Below, piece by piece: positions 1-9,600 of a stretch of 64,000 bases of DNA. The first letter of the stretch is position 1, and the number at the start of each line of letters is the position of its first letter. Both the position numbers and the translations under genes were made by a program. The notes below the pieces were generated by a model. That model saw nothing but the letters and a program-made list of their open reading frames with translations. It had not been told where the DNA came from and did not search any database. Source of the DNA: Nostoc sp. PCC 7107 (lineage in GTDB: Bacteria; Cyanobacteriota; Cyanobacteriia; Cyanobacteriales; Nostocaceae); contig NC_019676.1 in assembly GCF_000316625.1 (NCBI RefSeq), positions 2,870,501 through 2,934,500 on the forward strand, written 5' to 3'.

Positions 1-434
1 GCCATCGGTGCAGAAACTATCCCAGTAGCCCCAATTTGTCTAGCAGATGCGATCGCATTTATATGGGGTAAAACATCAAGCCAATTTTCTAAACCTATTT
101 CCCCTTTCAAATCAGGATCTTTCCCATACATTTGTCTAGCCAGCGATTCCCAAGCACCTTGATAGCTACGACTCGATCCAATCACTACTGCACAATCAGG
201 TAGAGGAGGAGATAAACCAGCATCTTTTAACGCAGAAGTCACAACCAGTTCAGTAAGCCTTTTTAACTCAGTTGGTTGTTTACCAATCAAGCCGAGGGGA
301 ACTGCTTCAAGTTCTGGAAATGGTTGCTGTAATTTAATTCCTGTTTTACCTGCTAACAAATTTTGCCAGCTATTCTCCAAACCTTCGCCTAAAGCGGAAA
401 CTAAACCAATACCAGTGACAACAACCTTAACCAA
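1..434 (-). CDS. Beta-ketoacyl-ACP synthase II-like (FabF family), 3' part beyond the window
   Basis: This is the N-terminal part (about 144 codons) of a condensing enzyme of fatty-acid or related acyl-chain elongation; the rest lies left of the window. The translation begins with the typical ketosynthase start VVVTGIGLVSALGEG and continues with a charged segment and PDCAVVIGSSR. The catalytic Cys-His-His residues are outside the window, so activity cannot be judged. The best start is a TTG at 434-432 that gives MVKVVVTGIG; no in-frame ATG gives a better N-terminus. It could be the housekeeping FabF or a second copy serving a specialised lipid or polyketide pathway, which the visible part cannot decide. 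Confidence 0.82.
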   Translation of the reverse strand, partial: MVKVVVTGIGLVSALGEGLENSWQNLLAGKTGIKLQQPFPELEAVPLGLIGKQPTELKRLTELVVTSALKDAGLSPPLPDCAVVIGSSRSYQGAWESLARQMYGKDPDLKGEIGLENWLDVLPHINAIASARQIGATGIVSAPM

Positions 435-767
435 TTTTCTGAAGTCTGAAGTCTGAAAATATATCAAATAAGCGCTTTTAACAAACCACAAAGTTTGCAA
501 AGTGCGCTAAAAAAAAGAGCGATCGCTTGGTAACATAAAATTTTATTGCTGCTGTTGCAACCAAGCCACTAAATCAGATTCCGAGGTGAAATCTAGTAAA
601 AACCATTATCGGCACTGTTATATTTATGATCTTAATTGGCGTTCTGCAACTGCGACAAGATGACCGTCTGTCTGAAGAAAATTTTGTCGAGTTAACAGTA
701 AGAGTAATTAAACATTTTCCTTTAATTGGAAATTTGATTGAGTCATTGAAAGGAAATAAGTATACTT
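435..767. other. Gap with two short coding remnants
   Basis: No intact gene is visible. On the minus strand, 543-605 reads a short tail ending SDLVAWLQQQQ and a stop, with no start and an upstream stop. On the plus strand, 590-769 is open and would encode a hydrophobic then charged tail (GVLQLRQDDRLSEENF and onward) ending in TGA at 767. From its only ATG (629) it would give 46 residues. I recognise neither; both could be gene ends left by rearrangement. A heptamer-type repeat (tctgaag tctgaag) lies just upstream of the fabF-like start, and a HIP1 site is at 519-526. Confidence 0.4.
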
Positions 768-846
768 GATCCCCCCTAAATCCCCCTTAAAAAGGGGGAC
801 TTTAAGAATCTCTTAGCCCCCCTTAAAAAGGGAGGTTGGGGGGATC
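768..846. repeat. C/G-run palindromic intergenic repeat
   Basis: The outer arms GATCCCCCC (768-776) and GGGGGGATC (838-846) are inverted. Inside lie two nested palindromes built on CCCCCTTAAAAAGGGGG and a variant. This is a dispersed repeat type seen between genes in many filamentous cyanobacteria. It could fold as a strong hairpin downstream of the leftward cyclophilin gene and so help end transcription. Confidence 0.75.
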
Positions 847-859
847 TAATCATCTCAAT

Positions 860-1651
860 TTATTGAGGAACTTTTAGGTTTTCTGCGCCTTGAGTGACTT
901 TAGCAGATTCAATGCGATCGCCTTGCTGAATTTTGTTCACTACATCAAAACCTTGAGTGACCTGACCAAATACAGCGTAGTTACCATCCAAGAAACCCAA
1001 ATCAGCTAACGCAAAGTAAAACTGTGAAGAAGCTGAATCTGGTTGTTGCGATCGCGCCATTGCGATCGCGCCTTGTTTATGAGTTAATTCGGGTGTTGTA
1101 GTTACCCTAGCCATTTCAAATGTTTTACTGTAAATCGGGCTGGCTTCACCTTTGGGTTTGATTTCTAAAGGTATATAGCGTTCGTTGCCAGTTTTGGGAT
1201 CAATATAACCGCCTGTCCCTAATCTGCTGGCAGGAAATTTTGGATCTTTCCCTTGGGGATCGCCACCTTGAACAACAAATGGTTGCGGATCACGCACTAC
1301 TCGATGGAATGCTAAACCATCGTAAACGCCTTTTTGGACTAGATCGACAAAGTTACCGGCTGTAATAGGTGCATTTGTGCCATCTACTTCGATAGTGATC
1401 GGTTTACCGTTTACCGTCATCACCACAGTAGCTTTACCTTCGAGCCGTGGTAAATTGTTCATTCCTGGGATACTCTCACTTGTAGTTTCAGATACAGACG
1501 TTGCTTCAGCAGTAGTTGTTGTAGTACTTGTCTGGGATGCTGTTGCTGGAGAAGAGGAGTTAGAACCAACTTGCTGTGTGGAACATCCTCCCAACATTAA
1601 AGCAGCAACCATCAAGAACGTAACTAAAAATTTTGTCACTTTTAACCGCAT
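860..1651 (-). CDS. Cyclophilin-type peptidyl-prolyl cis-trans isomerase, lipoprotein
   Basis: It catalyses prolyl cis-trans isomerisation in proteins folding outside the cytoplasm. With the start MRLKVTKF, residues 1-22 form a signal peptide ending in the lipobox LMLGGC, so Cys23 is the likely lipid anchor. A Ser/Thr-rich linker follows (about 24-60), then a cyclophilin domain with FHRVV, VQGGDP and SQFYFALAD. An upstream start at 1669 would add six residues in front of the signal peptide and is less natural. About 263 residues is normal for a secreted cyanobacterial cyclophilin. It stands alone between two repeats. Confidence 0.9.
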   Translation of the reverse strand: MRLKVTKFLVTFLMVAALMLGGCSTQQVGSNSSSPATASQTSTTTTTAEATSVSETTSESIPGMNNLPRLEGKATVVMTVNGKPITIEVDGTNAPITAGNFVDLVQKGVYDGLAFHRVVRDPQPFVVQGGDPQGKDPKFPASRLGTGGYIDPKTGNERYIPLEIKPKGEASPIYSKTFEMARVTTTPELTHKQGAIAMARSQQPDSASSQFYFALADLGFLDGNYAVFGQVTQGFDVVNKIQQGDRIESAKVTQGAENLKVPQ

Positions 1652-1700
1652 TTTCAGGTACTGACTCAACCAGAGTATCTTATCTTCTCAAGTGAATAAA

Positions 1701-1816
1701 GTTAAAAAGTAAAAAGTAAGCCATTGCGGTGGACGGATTTCCCGGCATAAAACAAATGGCGCACCCAAAGAGCAAAAGATTATTTTCTTTGAGCTTTTGC
1801 CTTTCTACTTTTAACT
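1701..1816. repeat. MITE-like palindromic repeat, copy 1
   Basis: The ends are inverted (GTTAAAAAGTAAAAAG against CTTTCTACTTTTAAC). The core GGACGGATTTCCCGGC at 1731-1746 recurs almost exactly at 23253-23268, inside a second element with the same terminal arms. There is no coding capacity. It sits between the converging ends of the intergenic spacer separating the cyclophilin gene and ycf4. Confidence 0.75.
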
Positions 1817-1819
1817 TAA

Positions 1820-2416
1820 TTAAAGTCCTTCCAAAGGTACTTGCAAAAAGCGGGCTAACTCTGCGCCTTTTGTTTCTATTTCCGTCAAAGACAGTGGTTG
1901 ACCTACTCTGGTTAAAGGAATATCTCGCCGACCTTTAAGGCGTAGGTAAACTGCACGACGCGGATTTAAACCCTCTTTAATTTCTAGTCGCACAGATTGG
2001 ACATCACGGATACGAGCATCAATTTCAATGCGCCGGTTTTTGCCGGGAAATCCCCACCGAAAGATTTTGAGGGTACCTGTTTCTTGATTAAAATCGTTGT
2101 AACCACCACCCACATCCAAGAAAATCATTAGCCACAGATAAAAAGATAAAAGTACACCAGCGGTGCCGTACAATCCCATTACTAACCCTTGGGGTACGAA
2201 CACCAGTTGAGTAGGATCGGTGACTAATAGTAAATTGATTTTTAGATAACTAGATATCCCTGCCAACAAAAAGCCTGTGGCTCCTAAAGTCACCACAGTT
2301 GCCCACCAGTAGTTACTCAACCGACGAGAACCGAGGACTTTTTGATGTAAAACACTGGCAGAAGAGCGATCGCCATTTGGTGAATCGCCTTTGTCAATTG
2401 TTGTTGATGCCGTCAT
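1820..2416 (-). CDS. ycf4: Photosystem I assembly protein Ycf4
   Basis: Ycf4 is a thylakoid membrane protein that helps assemble the photosystem I complex. The 198-residue product has a charged N-terminus, two membrane segments (about residues 37-60 and 80-100) and a C-terminal domain with IFRWGFPGKNRRIE and the IRDVQSVRLEIKEG stretch, all typical of the family in order and length. The start at ATG 2416 gives MTASTTIDKG, as in relatives. It is transcribed away from psbD; the roughly 450-nt spacer between them must hold both promoters. Confidence 0.95.
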   Translation of the reverse strand: MTASTTIDKGDSPNGDRSSASVLHQKVLGSRRLSNYWWATVVTLGATGFLLAGISSYLKINLLLVTDPTQLVFVPQGLVMGLYGTAGVLLSFYLWLMIFLDVGGGYNDFNQETGTLKIFRWGFPGKNRRIEIDARIRDVQSVRLEIKEGLNPRRAVYLRLKGRRDIPLTRVGQPLSLTEIETKGAELARFLQVPLEGL

Positions 2417-2866
2417 AGAAGTACCTTAGCTTGTGATTTCTTGCCTGATAAATCATCAATAACTATTCTCCCTTACTCCCTGTCCCCCTGCTTACTGAGT
2501 GCAATCGAAGTATATTCCCCTGACTTTGCCCCACTCTCTAAAAATTTTGAGATTTCTGAGAAAAGTTGTGTCAGATTGTAAAAATTCTGATATTCCTATT
2601 ATTTAATAGGTTTGTGATCAATACAGGATTTCCCTGCGTAGTTCGGGCAAAAAGCCGAACTAATGTGATAAGTTAAGGATCATTAAGTTACCACAAGCTA
2701 GGTTACTAGCCAACGGTACGTGTAATGGCATAAGCCTGAGAAAAGCCAACTTACTGAGGCGGCAACCTCTCAGAAACTCAGTAGCCTGAAAGCAACTGAG
2801 ACTGCCAAAAAAACGTTTATTCCTCAAAAGCGTTGAAATTTTTAGTAAAAAGAGGATTTTAGTCCG
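2417..2866 (+). promoter_or_regulatory. Upstream region and structured leader of psbD-psbC
   Basis: No gene is visible. The spacer holds several perfect hairpins: CCTATT-ATTT-AATAGG (2595-2610), AGTTCGG-N8-CCGAACT (2640-2646 with 2655-2661), and CTGAG-type stems between about 2755 and 2800. They lie upstream of a Shine-Dalgarno-like AGAGGA about 10 nt before the psbD ATG. The length and repeated stems suggest a long structured 5' untranslated region. Light-regulated psbD transcripts with long leaders are known in cyanobacteria, but the transcription start cannot be placed from sequence. Confidence 0.5.
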
Positions 2867-3925
2867 ATGACCATCGCAGTAGGACGCGCCCCCAGTAGAA
2901 GAGGGTGGTTTGACGTACTAGACGACTGGTTAAAGCGCGATCGCTTCGTATTCGTAGGTTGGTCAGGAATATTATTATTCCCCTGCGCCTTCCTAGCACT
3001 AGGCGGTTGGTTAACCGGTACAACCTTCGTCACCTCGTGGTACACCCACGGATTAGCATCATCCTATCTCGAAGGCTGCAACTTCCTGACAGTAGCAGTA
3101 TCAACACCAGCAGACAGCATGGGACACTCCCTATTGCTGTTGTGGGGGCCAGAAGCGCAAGGGGACTTCACCCGTTGGATTCAGTTAGGTGGATTATGGC
3201 CATTCGTAGCACTACACGGAGCCTTTGGCTTAATCGGCTTCATGTTGCGGCAATTTGAAATTGCGCGACTAGTAGGCATCCGTCCATACAACGCCTTAGC
3301 ATTCTCAGCACCAATCGCGGTATTCGTCAGCGTCTTCCTGATGTACCCCTTGGGACAATCGTCTTGGTTCTTTGCACCCAGCTTTGGTGTTGCTGCCATC
3401 TTCCGGTTCTTGTTGTTCTTACAAGGGTTCCACAACTGGACACTCAACCCCTTCCACATGATGGGAGTAGCAGGTGTACTTGGTGGAGCGCTATTGTGTG
3501 CAATTCATGGTGCCACAGTCGAAAACACCTTGTTTGAAGACGGTGAAGCAGCTAACACCTTCCGCGCCTTCAACCCCACCCAATCAGAAGAAACCTATTC
3601 AATGGTGACAGCAAACCGATTCTGGTCACAGATTTTCGGGATTGCTTTCTCCAACAAACGCTGGTTGCACTTCTTCATGTTGTTTGTACCAGTCACAGGT
3701 TTGTGGATGAGTGCGGTTGGCATTGTCGGTTTAGCTCTCAACCTGCGGGCTTATGACTTCGTCTCCCAAGAATTGCGGGCAGCCGAAGATCCAGAATTTG
3801 AAACTTTCTATACCAAAAACATTTTGCTGAACGAGGGTATCCGCGCTTGGATGGCTCCTCAAGATCAGCCTCACGAACAATTTATATTCCCTGAGGAGGT
3901 ATTGCCTCGTGGTAACGCTCTCTAA
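2867..3925 (+). CDS. psbD: Photosystem II reaction centre protein D2
   Basis: D2 pairs with D1 to bind the reaction-centre chlorophylls, pheophytins, plastoquinone QA and the non-haem iron. The 352-residue sequence is a canonical D2: the N-terminus [20 protein letters not shown], five membrane helices, the [12 protein letters not shown] region carrying the chlorophyll and iron histidines, and the C-terminal [12 protein letters not shown]. It begins an operon with psbC and overlaps it by 17 nt. Codon use is strongly biased towards C-ending codons, as expected for a highly expressed gene. No odd residues were noticed. Confidence 0.99.
   Translation: MTIAVGRAPSRRGWFDVLDDWLKRDRFVFVGWSGILLFPCAFLALGGWLTGTTFVTSWYTHGLASSYLEGCNFLTVAVSTPADSMGHSLLLLWGPEAQGDFTRWIQLGGLWPFVALHGAFGLIGFMLRQFEIARLVGIRPYNALAFSAPIAVFVSVFLMYPLGQSSWFFAPSFGVAAIFRFLLFLQGFHNWTLNPFHMMGVAGVLGGALLCAIHGATVENTLFEDGEAANTFRAFNPTQSEETYSMVTANRFWSQIFGIAFSNKRWLHFFMLFVPVTGLWMSAVGIVGLALNLRAYDFVSQELRAAEDPEFETFYTKNILLNEGIRAWMAPQDQPHEQFIFPEEVLPRGNAL
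3893..3911 (+). promoter_or_regulatory. Ribosome binding site and GTG start of psbC inside psbD
   Basis: GAGGAGG at 3893-3899 lies 9 nt before the GTG at 3909. This strong site within the last codons of psbD selects the GTG start rather than the in-frame ATG at 3939, which has no comparable site. The same overlapping arrangement is known for psbC in other cyanobacteria and plastids. Confidence 0.8.
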
Positions 3926-5297
3926 TAGACCCGCAGTTATGGGCGGCGGACGCGACATAGAATCAACAGGTTTTGCCTGGTGGTCTGGTAACGCCCGTTT
4001 GATTAACCTATCTGGTAAACTGCTAGGCGCTCACGTTGCTCATGCTGGCTTGATTGTCTTCTGGGCTGGAGCAATGACTTTATTTGAAGTTGCTCACTTT
4101 GTACCAGAAAAGCCCATGTATGAACAGGGCTTGATTCTTCTACCTCACCTCGCTACTTTAGGCTGGGGTGTAGGCCCTGGTGGTGAAGTAATTGACACCT
4201 TTCCCTACTTTGTAGTTGGTGTACTTCACTTAATTTCCTCCGCAGTATTGGGTTTTGGCGGTATCTATCACGCCGTTCGCGGCCCAGAAACCTTAGAAGA
4301 ATACTCTTCTTTCTTTGGTTATGACTGGAAAGACAAGAACAAGATGACCAACATCATCGGGTTCCACCTGATCATCTTGGGTTGTGGTGCGTTGTTACTT
4401 GTCCTGAAGGCTATGTTCTTCGGTGGTATCTACGACACTTGGGCACCTGGCGGTGGTGATGTTCGCGTCATCACTAATCCAACCTTAAACCCAGCAGTTA
4501 TCTTCGGTTATCTAATCAAAGCTCCATTTGGTGGCGAAGGTTGGATTATTAGCGTCAATAACTTAGAAGACGTAATTGGCGGTCACATTTGGATTGCCTT
4601 AATTTGTATTGCTGGCGGTATTTGGCACATCTTCACCAAGCCTTTTGCTTGGTCACGTCGTGCATCCATTTGGTCTGGTGAAGCCTATCTATCCTATAGC
4701 TTAGGCGCACTTTCTCTGATGGGTTTTATTGCTTCTTGCATGGTGTGGTTTAACAACACCGTTTACCCCAGCGAATTCTACGGCCCTACCGCTGCTGAAG
4801 CTTCTCAAGCTCAAGCTTTGACCTTCTTAATCCGTGACCAACGCTTAGGTGCTAACGTTGGTTCTGCACAAGGCCCTACAGGTCTAGGTAAATACTTGAT
4901 GCGCTCTCCTTCTGGTGAAATCATCTTTGGTGGTGAAACCATGCGCTTCTGGGATTTCCAAGGCCCTTGGTTAGAGCCTCTGCGCGGCCCCAACGGTCTT
5001 GACTTAGATAAAATCAAGAATGATATTCAGCCTTGGCAAGCTCGCCGTGCTGCTGAATACATGACTCACGCTCCTCTGGGTTCTTTGAACTCTGTAGGCG
5101 GTGTGGCAACTGAAATTAACTCCTTCAACTATGTATCTCCTCGTGCGTGGTTGGCTACTTCTCACTTCGTACTAGGTTTCTTCTTCCTCATTGGTCACTT
5201 GTGGCACGCGGGTCGCGCTCGTGCTGCTGCTGGTGGTTTCGAGAAAGGTATCGACCGTGAGAATGAACCAGTAATGTTCATGAACGACCTTGACTAA
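3909..5297 (+). CDS. psbC: Photosystem II inner antenna protein CP43
   Basis: CP43 binds chlorophyll a, passes excitation to the reaction centre, and supplies a ligand to the oxygen-evolving cluster through its large lumenal loop. The 462-residue product shows six membrane helices with histidine pairs (for example [11 protein letters not shown] and [12 protein letters not shown]), the lumenal loop between helices five and six (about 280-410) with [14 protein letters not shown], and the C-terminus ending FMNDLD. The GTG start overlaps psbD by 17 nt, which implies coupled translation. A strong terminator follows. Confidence 0.99.
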   Translation: MVTLSNRPAVMGGGRDIESTGFAWWSGNARLINLSGKLLGAHVAHAGLIVFWAGAMTLFEVAHFVPEKPMYEQGLILLPHLATLGWGVGPGGEVIDTFPYFVVGVLHLISSAVLGFGGIYHAVRGPETLEEYSSFFGYDWKDKNKMTNIIGFHLIILGCGALLLVLKAMFFGGIYDTWAPGGGDVRVITNPTLNPAVIFGYLIKAPFGGEGWIISVNNLEDVIGGHIWIALICIAGGIWHIFTKPFAWSRRASIWSGEAYLSYSLGALSLMGFIASCMVWFNNTVYPSEFYGPTAAEASQAQALTFLIRDQRLGANVGSAQGPTGLGKYLMRSPSGEIIFGGETMRFWDFQGPWLEPLRGPNGLDLDKIKNDIQPWQARRAAEYMTHAPLGSLNSVGGVATEINSFNYVSPRAWLATSHFVLGFFFLIGHLWHAGRARAAAGGFEKGIDRENEPVMFMNDLD

Positions 5298-5339
5298 GTT
5301 GACATATTTTTTTCATCACTGACAATCAAATTTTTGAGA

Positions 5340-5371
5340 GGCTCTTGTTTCATAACAAGAGCCTTTTTCTT
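5340..5371 (+). terminator. Rho-independent terminator of psbD-psbC
   Basis: Perfect 10-bp stem GGCTCTTGTT (5340-5349) and AACAAGAGCC (5354-5363) with a TCAT loop, followed by a T-rich run. It lies 43 nt after the psbC stop. Confidence 0.9.
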
Positions 5372-5414
5372 TGAATTAGGAGTTACGCACAAAGATTGTC
5401 TGTCGGTGGAGGCT

Positions 5415-5464
5415 GGGTATGGTATGGGGGTGTAAGGGTTTTGAATAATTACACCCCTATACCC
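5415..5464. terminator. Hairpin between psbC and the Trypco1-domain gene
   Basis: GGGGGTGTAA preceded by GGTAT repeats (5415-5435) is inverted against TTACACCCCTATACCC (5449-5464). It sits between two convergent transcription units just after the stop of the leftward gene. It may end that transcript, but there is no clear T-run. Confidence 0.4.
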
Positions 5465-5476
5465 TCACACCCATTC

Positions 5477-5779
5477 TCAACAATGGTTCCATTCTAGAGT
5501 TATCTCCAGATTACCTATATCATGACCTTTCACTAGTACAGGTATAAGCTTCCCTGATTCAATGCCAATATCTATCCCAAATTTGACACTAGCTTTATCT
5601 GGTTTAACTTTATTTAATACTTCAGCAATTTCTTTAACAAGTGCTGCTAGTGGCTCAGTGACTTCGCTAAAATGTCTCACTTGAATATTCGATTTGCGAT
5701 CGCCTATTACTGTCGCTTCAACTTTAATATTAGTACCATCAGCAAGTTCTACTGTAATAATTTTGCTTTGAATTTCCAT
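5477..5779 (-). CDS. Trypsin-co-occurring domain (Trypco1 / CU044_2847 family) protein
   Basis: A 100-residue single-domain protein. The N-terminus has the family pattern of beta strands (ITVELADGTNIKVEATV). A helix follows (TEPLAALVKEIAEVLNKV), then KPDKASVKFGIDIGIESGKLIPVLVKG, where the conserved PDKxxVxFGIDI-type motif is clear. The family is known mostly from context: it is found near trypsin-like proteases and conflict-type gene clusters, and its biochemical role is not established. No protease is visible here. It lies 40 nt downstream of the SWIM protein gene on the same strand, so it may be the last gene of the SNF2-SWIM unit. Confidence 0.75.
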   Translation of the reverse strand: MEIQSKIITVELADGTNIKVEATVIGDRKSNIQVRHFSEVTEPLAALVKEIAEVLNKVKPDKASVKFGIDIGIESGKLIPVLVKGHDIGNLEITLEWNHC

Positions 5780-5819
5780 GTTAATTTAAATACATATCCA
5801 TGCTGTAATGACTCCAACT

Positions 5820-6656
5820 TTAACCGCCTCCCACATTCATCGCTGCTAAAACAGCTTTTTGACTAACATCTTTGTAAACAGTATCTAAATATTTCATTAC
5901 CACATCGCCAGAATTTAAACTTACTACATCCTCTTCAGTTTTAGCCAAAGGGATTGCCCCTAAAACATCTAATACTGTCTCACTCATACTAGGTGTAATT
6001 ACTATTAGAGATGAATCTAAAGGCTCATGATATTCCCAAAAAGAGTTAAGTTTTACTGAAGATTTCTGATGAGAAGTCACTAGTTTAACATCTGATATTG
6101 CAGCCGTGTTTGCTTCAGATTTAGCACCGCGTAAATTCCGTAAATCGCTAATAATTTGTTCTTTAGTTCGCCCTCTTAATTGAAATAGCACAAAAGGATC
6201 TTCGCTAAATCTGTCACCTAATTGATAATAAATTGCTCCAACGTGTTTACAAGGGTTGACTTTATCAGGACAAGAACATTGACTATGAATATCACCCAAG
6301 GTAAACGGAAATAATGAAAGACCATTGGTAGTAAAAACGTCTTCAATATTTTGGGGCATTTCTCCTGCTAATAATTTGGCAGAGAATAATGCTTTTTTCG
6401 ACATTGTTTCAATGACATAGCCCCATTCTTCATCATTGAAAGAGTCAAGAGAAAGAGAAACTTTATAAGGTTCAACTTCACTACCTTGAACCTTAGCTAA
6501 TACTTTCGCACCTTTAAATTCAATATTTAGAACATTACCTTGCCGCGCATAATTTCTAGCGCGTTCTAAGCGTTTTTTAAAACGATAAGAATCAAGTAAC
6601 TCTAGCCATCTTTGTGACCACCATTCCCGGCTTGCTTGCAATGTATAACTAGTCAT
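5820..6656 (-). CDS. SWIM zinc-finger protein
   Basis: A 278-residue protein with a SWIM zinc finger near residues 160-175, seen as CSCPDKVNPCKHVGAIYY (CxC...CxH ligands). SWIM domains bind zinc and are thought to mediate DNA or protein contacts. They are often found next to or fused with SNF2 helicases in bacteria, exactly the context here, since the SNF2 gene ends 38 nt upstream on the same strand. The N-terminal segment (SREWWSQRWLELLDSYRFKK) and the region after the finger are conserved in such partners but have no known activity. The two very likely act together. Confidence 0.88.
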   Translation of the reverse strand: MTSYTLQASREWWSQRWLELLDSYRFKKRLERARNYARQGNVLNIEFKGAKVLAKVQGSEVEPYKVSLSLDSFNDEEWGYVIETMSKKALFSAKLLAGEMPQNIEDVFTTNGLSLFPFTLGDIHSQCSCPDKVNPCKHVGAIYYQLGDRFSEDPFVLFQLRGRTKEQIISDLRNLRGAKSEANTAAISDVKLVTSHQKSSVKLNSFWEYHEPLDSSLIVITPSMSETVLDVLGAIPLAKTEEDVVSLNSGDVVMKYLDTVYKDVSQKAVLAAMNVGGG

Positions 6657-6694
6657 AATTAATCTCTAGTAATTAATTTGAGAAATACTCCGCC

Positions 6695-9600
6695 TTATTC
6701 CCCATCTTCGTCAATCAAAGCATTGCGATCGAGTATGAGTAAGTTACGTAGTTGGTCTGTATCTAATTCTGTTAGCCATTCTTCACCAGCACTCACAACT
6801 TGTTCCGCCAGTTGCTTTTTACTTTCAATCATGTCATGAATTTTTTCTTCTAAAGTGCCAGTACAGACAAATTTATGTACTTGTACATTCCTGGTTTGAC
6901 CAATACGAAATACTCGGTCTGTGGCTTGATTTTCAATGGCTGGGTTCCACCATCTATCAAAGTGAAATACATGATTAGCGCGGGTTAAATTCAAACCTAC
7001 ACCACCCGCTTTTAAAGAAAGAATCATCACAGGCGGCCCTTGTGGGTCATGTTGAAAACGGTCTACCATTTCCTCACGTTGTTTTTTACCTGTGCTGCCA
7101 TATAAGAAGAATACTTCCCTTCCTAATTGCTTTTCTAAGTGGGGTTTGAGTAACTTACCCCATTCAGCAAATTGAGTGAAAATTAACGCCCTGTCTCCTT
7201 CTGCGATCGCTACATCTAACATTTCTTCCAGGCATTGCAATTTACCAGAATTATGTTGTGCTAATGTTGTTTCTTTTAAATACTGGGACGGGTGATTGCA
7301 AATTTGTTTGAGTTTAGTTAGCAATGCTAAAATCATGCCTCGACGTTGCAATCCTTCGGCAGATTCTATTTCCACTAAAGATTTGTCTACTGCTTGTTGA
7401 TAAAGTGCAGCTTGTTCTGTCGTTAAACCACAAAATACTGTCATTTCTTGCTTATCTGGCAAGTCTTGAATAATTTCGCGGTCTGTTTTTAACCGTCTTA
7501 AAATAAATGGTTGGACTAATGAACGTAACTGATTTAAAGAAGCTGCATCGCCATATTTTTCAATCGGCATTGCAAACCGCCGTTGAAAAAATTGTTTATT
7601 CCCTAAATAACCAGGATTGAGAAAATCTAAAATAGACCATAATTCTTGCAGTCTATTTTCTACTGGTGTGCCTGTTAGGGCGATGCGAAATGTGGCATCT
7701 AACTGTCGAACTGCCTGTGACTGTTTGGCATCAGGATTTTTGACATTTTGGGCTTCATCTAAGACAATTATCTGCCAAGAAATAGTCTGCAATAATTTCA
7801 CATCTCTGTGAATTAATGAATAACTCGTAATGATTAAATTATGCTGATTTACTGCTTCAACAAATGCCTTACCTTTAGGGCGCTTGTCACCGTGATACTG
7901 CATTACTTTTAGACTGGGAGCAAATTTTCTCACTTCTCGTTCCCAGTTACCTAAAACAGAAGTGGGACAGACTAATAATATAGGTTGTTCTAGTAAATCC
8001 TGTTCTTTGAGGTATAAAACAAACGCTATAAGCTCAATAGTTTTGCCTAGTCCCATATCGTCGGCGAGGCACGCACCTAAACCCCAACGTTCTAAAAAAG
8101 CCAGCCAAGCCGCACCCCTTTCTTGATAAGGGCGCAACTGTCCTTGGAAACTTGCTGGCGTGGGTAAGGGTTTTATTTCCTGATTATTGCTTAAAGCCCC
8201 AATTAATTCTTGTAATGCCCCAGATGCTTCAAAACTCACCACTGGTAACTTTTCAATTACTTGGGTATCACCTGTACTGAGGTGCAAGGCATCTTCTAAA
8301 GAAAGTGCCATTTGTTCTTTACGGGAAGCAAAAAATGTTTGGGCTGTTTTGATATCTTGGGGACGCAACTCCACCCACTCACCGTTAATTTCTACCAGGG
8401 GACTATTCAAAGCTACTAACCGATCAAACTCTGTTTTAGAAATTGTCTGTCCACCGATCGCTAATTGCCATTGAAAATTTAGTAGGCTTTGTAAACCTAA
8501 GCGTTCCTTTTGTTTCTTGGGAGTTTCGGCGGTAATTTTTAATCCTAAACGGTTTGCCCAGCCTTCGCGGTTGGTTAAACTGGGCGGTAAAATTACACCT
8601 AAACCGCTATCTTCTAACCTCCAAGCTACGGATTTGATAAATTCGTAGGCTTGAATCGGGGTTAACTGGCAAGATTGGGGATATTCTGTTTCTAAGCTGG
8701 GGGCGATCGCACCATACAATCGAGAAGCTAAACCCAACCCGCGCAAGAAAGTTTCTTGGGGTTTATCAATGATGCGGTTGTGATAATTTAATTGTTCAAC
8801 TGGGTTTTGCCAAACTATTGCAGCATTTAACAAAAACTCTGGATCATCAGCTGCTTGGAGAAAATACGCTAGTGTCCATTCAGTTTCGCCAATTCCGGGA
8901 GAATTTAATTGAAAACAAGTGCGGAATAGGGGCTTTCCTGTTATTTCCGACTGTAATGGCAAAGTCCAGGCTTTCAGTGCTGCTTCTAACCGTTCTACAC
9001 CAATTACATCTGCAACCACAGTTTTAGATGCAGTAGTTAAAGCTTGCAACCACTGTCGTAATGAGACTGGTAAAGCAGCCATCACTCTGGCTTCAATGAT
9101 CGGTTGATTACCAACCATCTCCCGCACTTGCACATCTATTGTGCTGTTGAGAAATTCTAAAATTAATCCTTGTGCAGATTCAGGCAAATCTACAGAAATA
9201 TCCCCATTCCCAATTTCTTGATAAGTCCGACAAGCCAGTGGCATTTTCGCTGCGAATTTTTCTAAGCGAGTGCTATCTACAGCGCTGTCTAAAAGCACTT
9301 GCCATCCTGCATCTGTAGTAACATCTGCTTGCTGTTGAATATTTGGTAAAAATTTAGAGCGTGAAATTAAATCTAAACTCCAACGGGCTACCTGCGACCA
9401 AAATCTTAAATCTCCAGCTAAAAAGGTATCTTTGCCACTAGTAATGTTGAGAGGAAGAGATTGGAGAAATTTAATTGCTTCACTAGTATTGAGACAAAAA
9501 CCTGCAACTTGCCAAGGTTGCAAGTATGGTGACGCGCCAGATTCCAAATCTTGACTGGCGGAATGCACCGGTAATAAGTTGAATGTTTTATCTTTGGTGT

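Noticed and set aside
543-769. Short remnants that could be two broken genes beside the fabF-like gene
   Set aside because: Too short to name and no start codons in good context; mentioned only as possible rearrangement scars.
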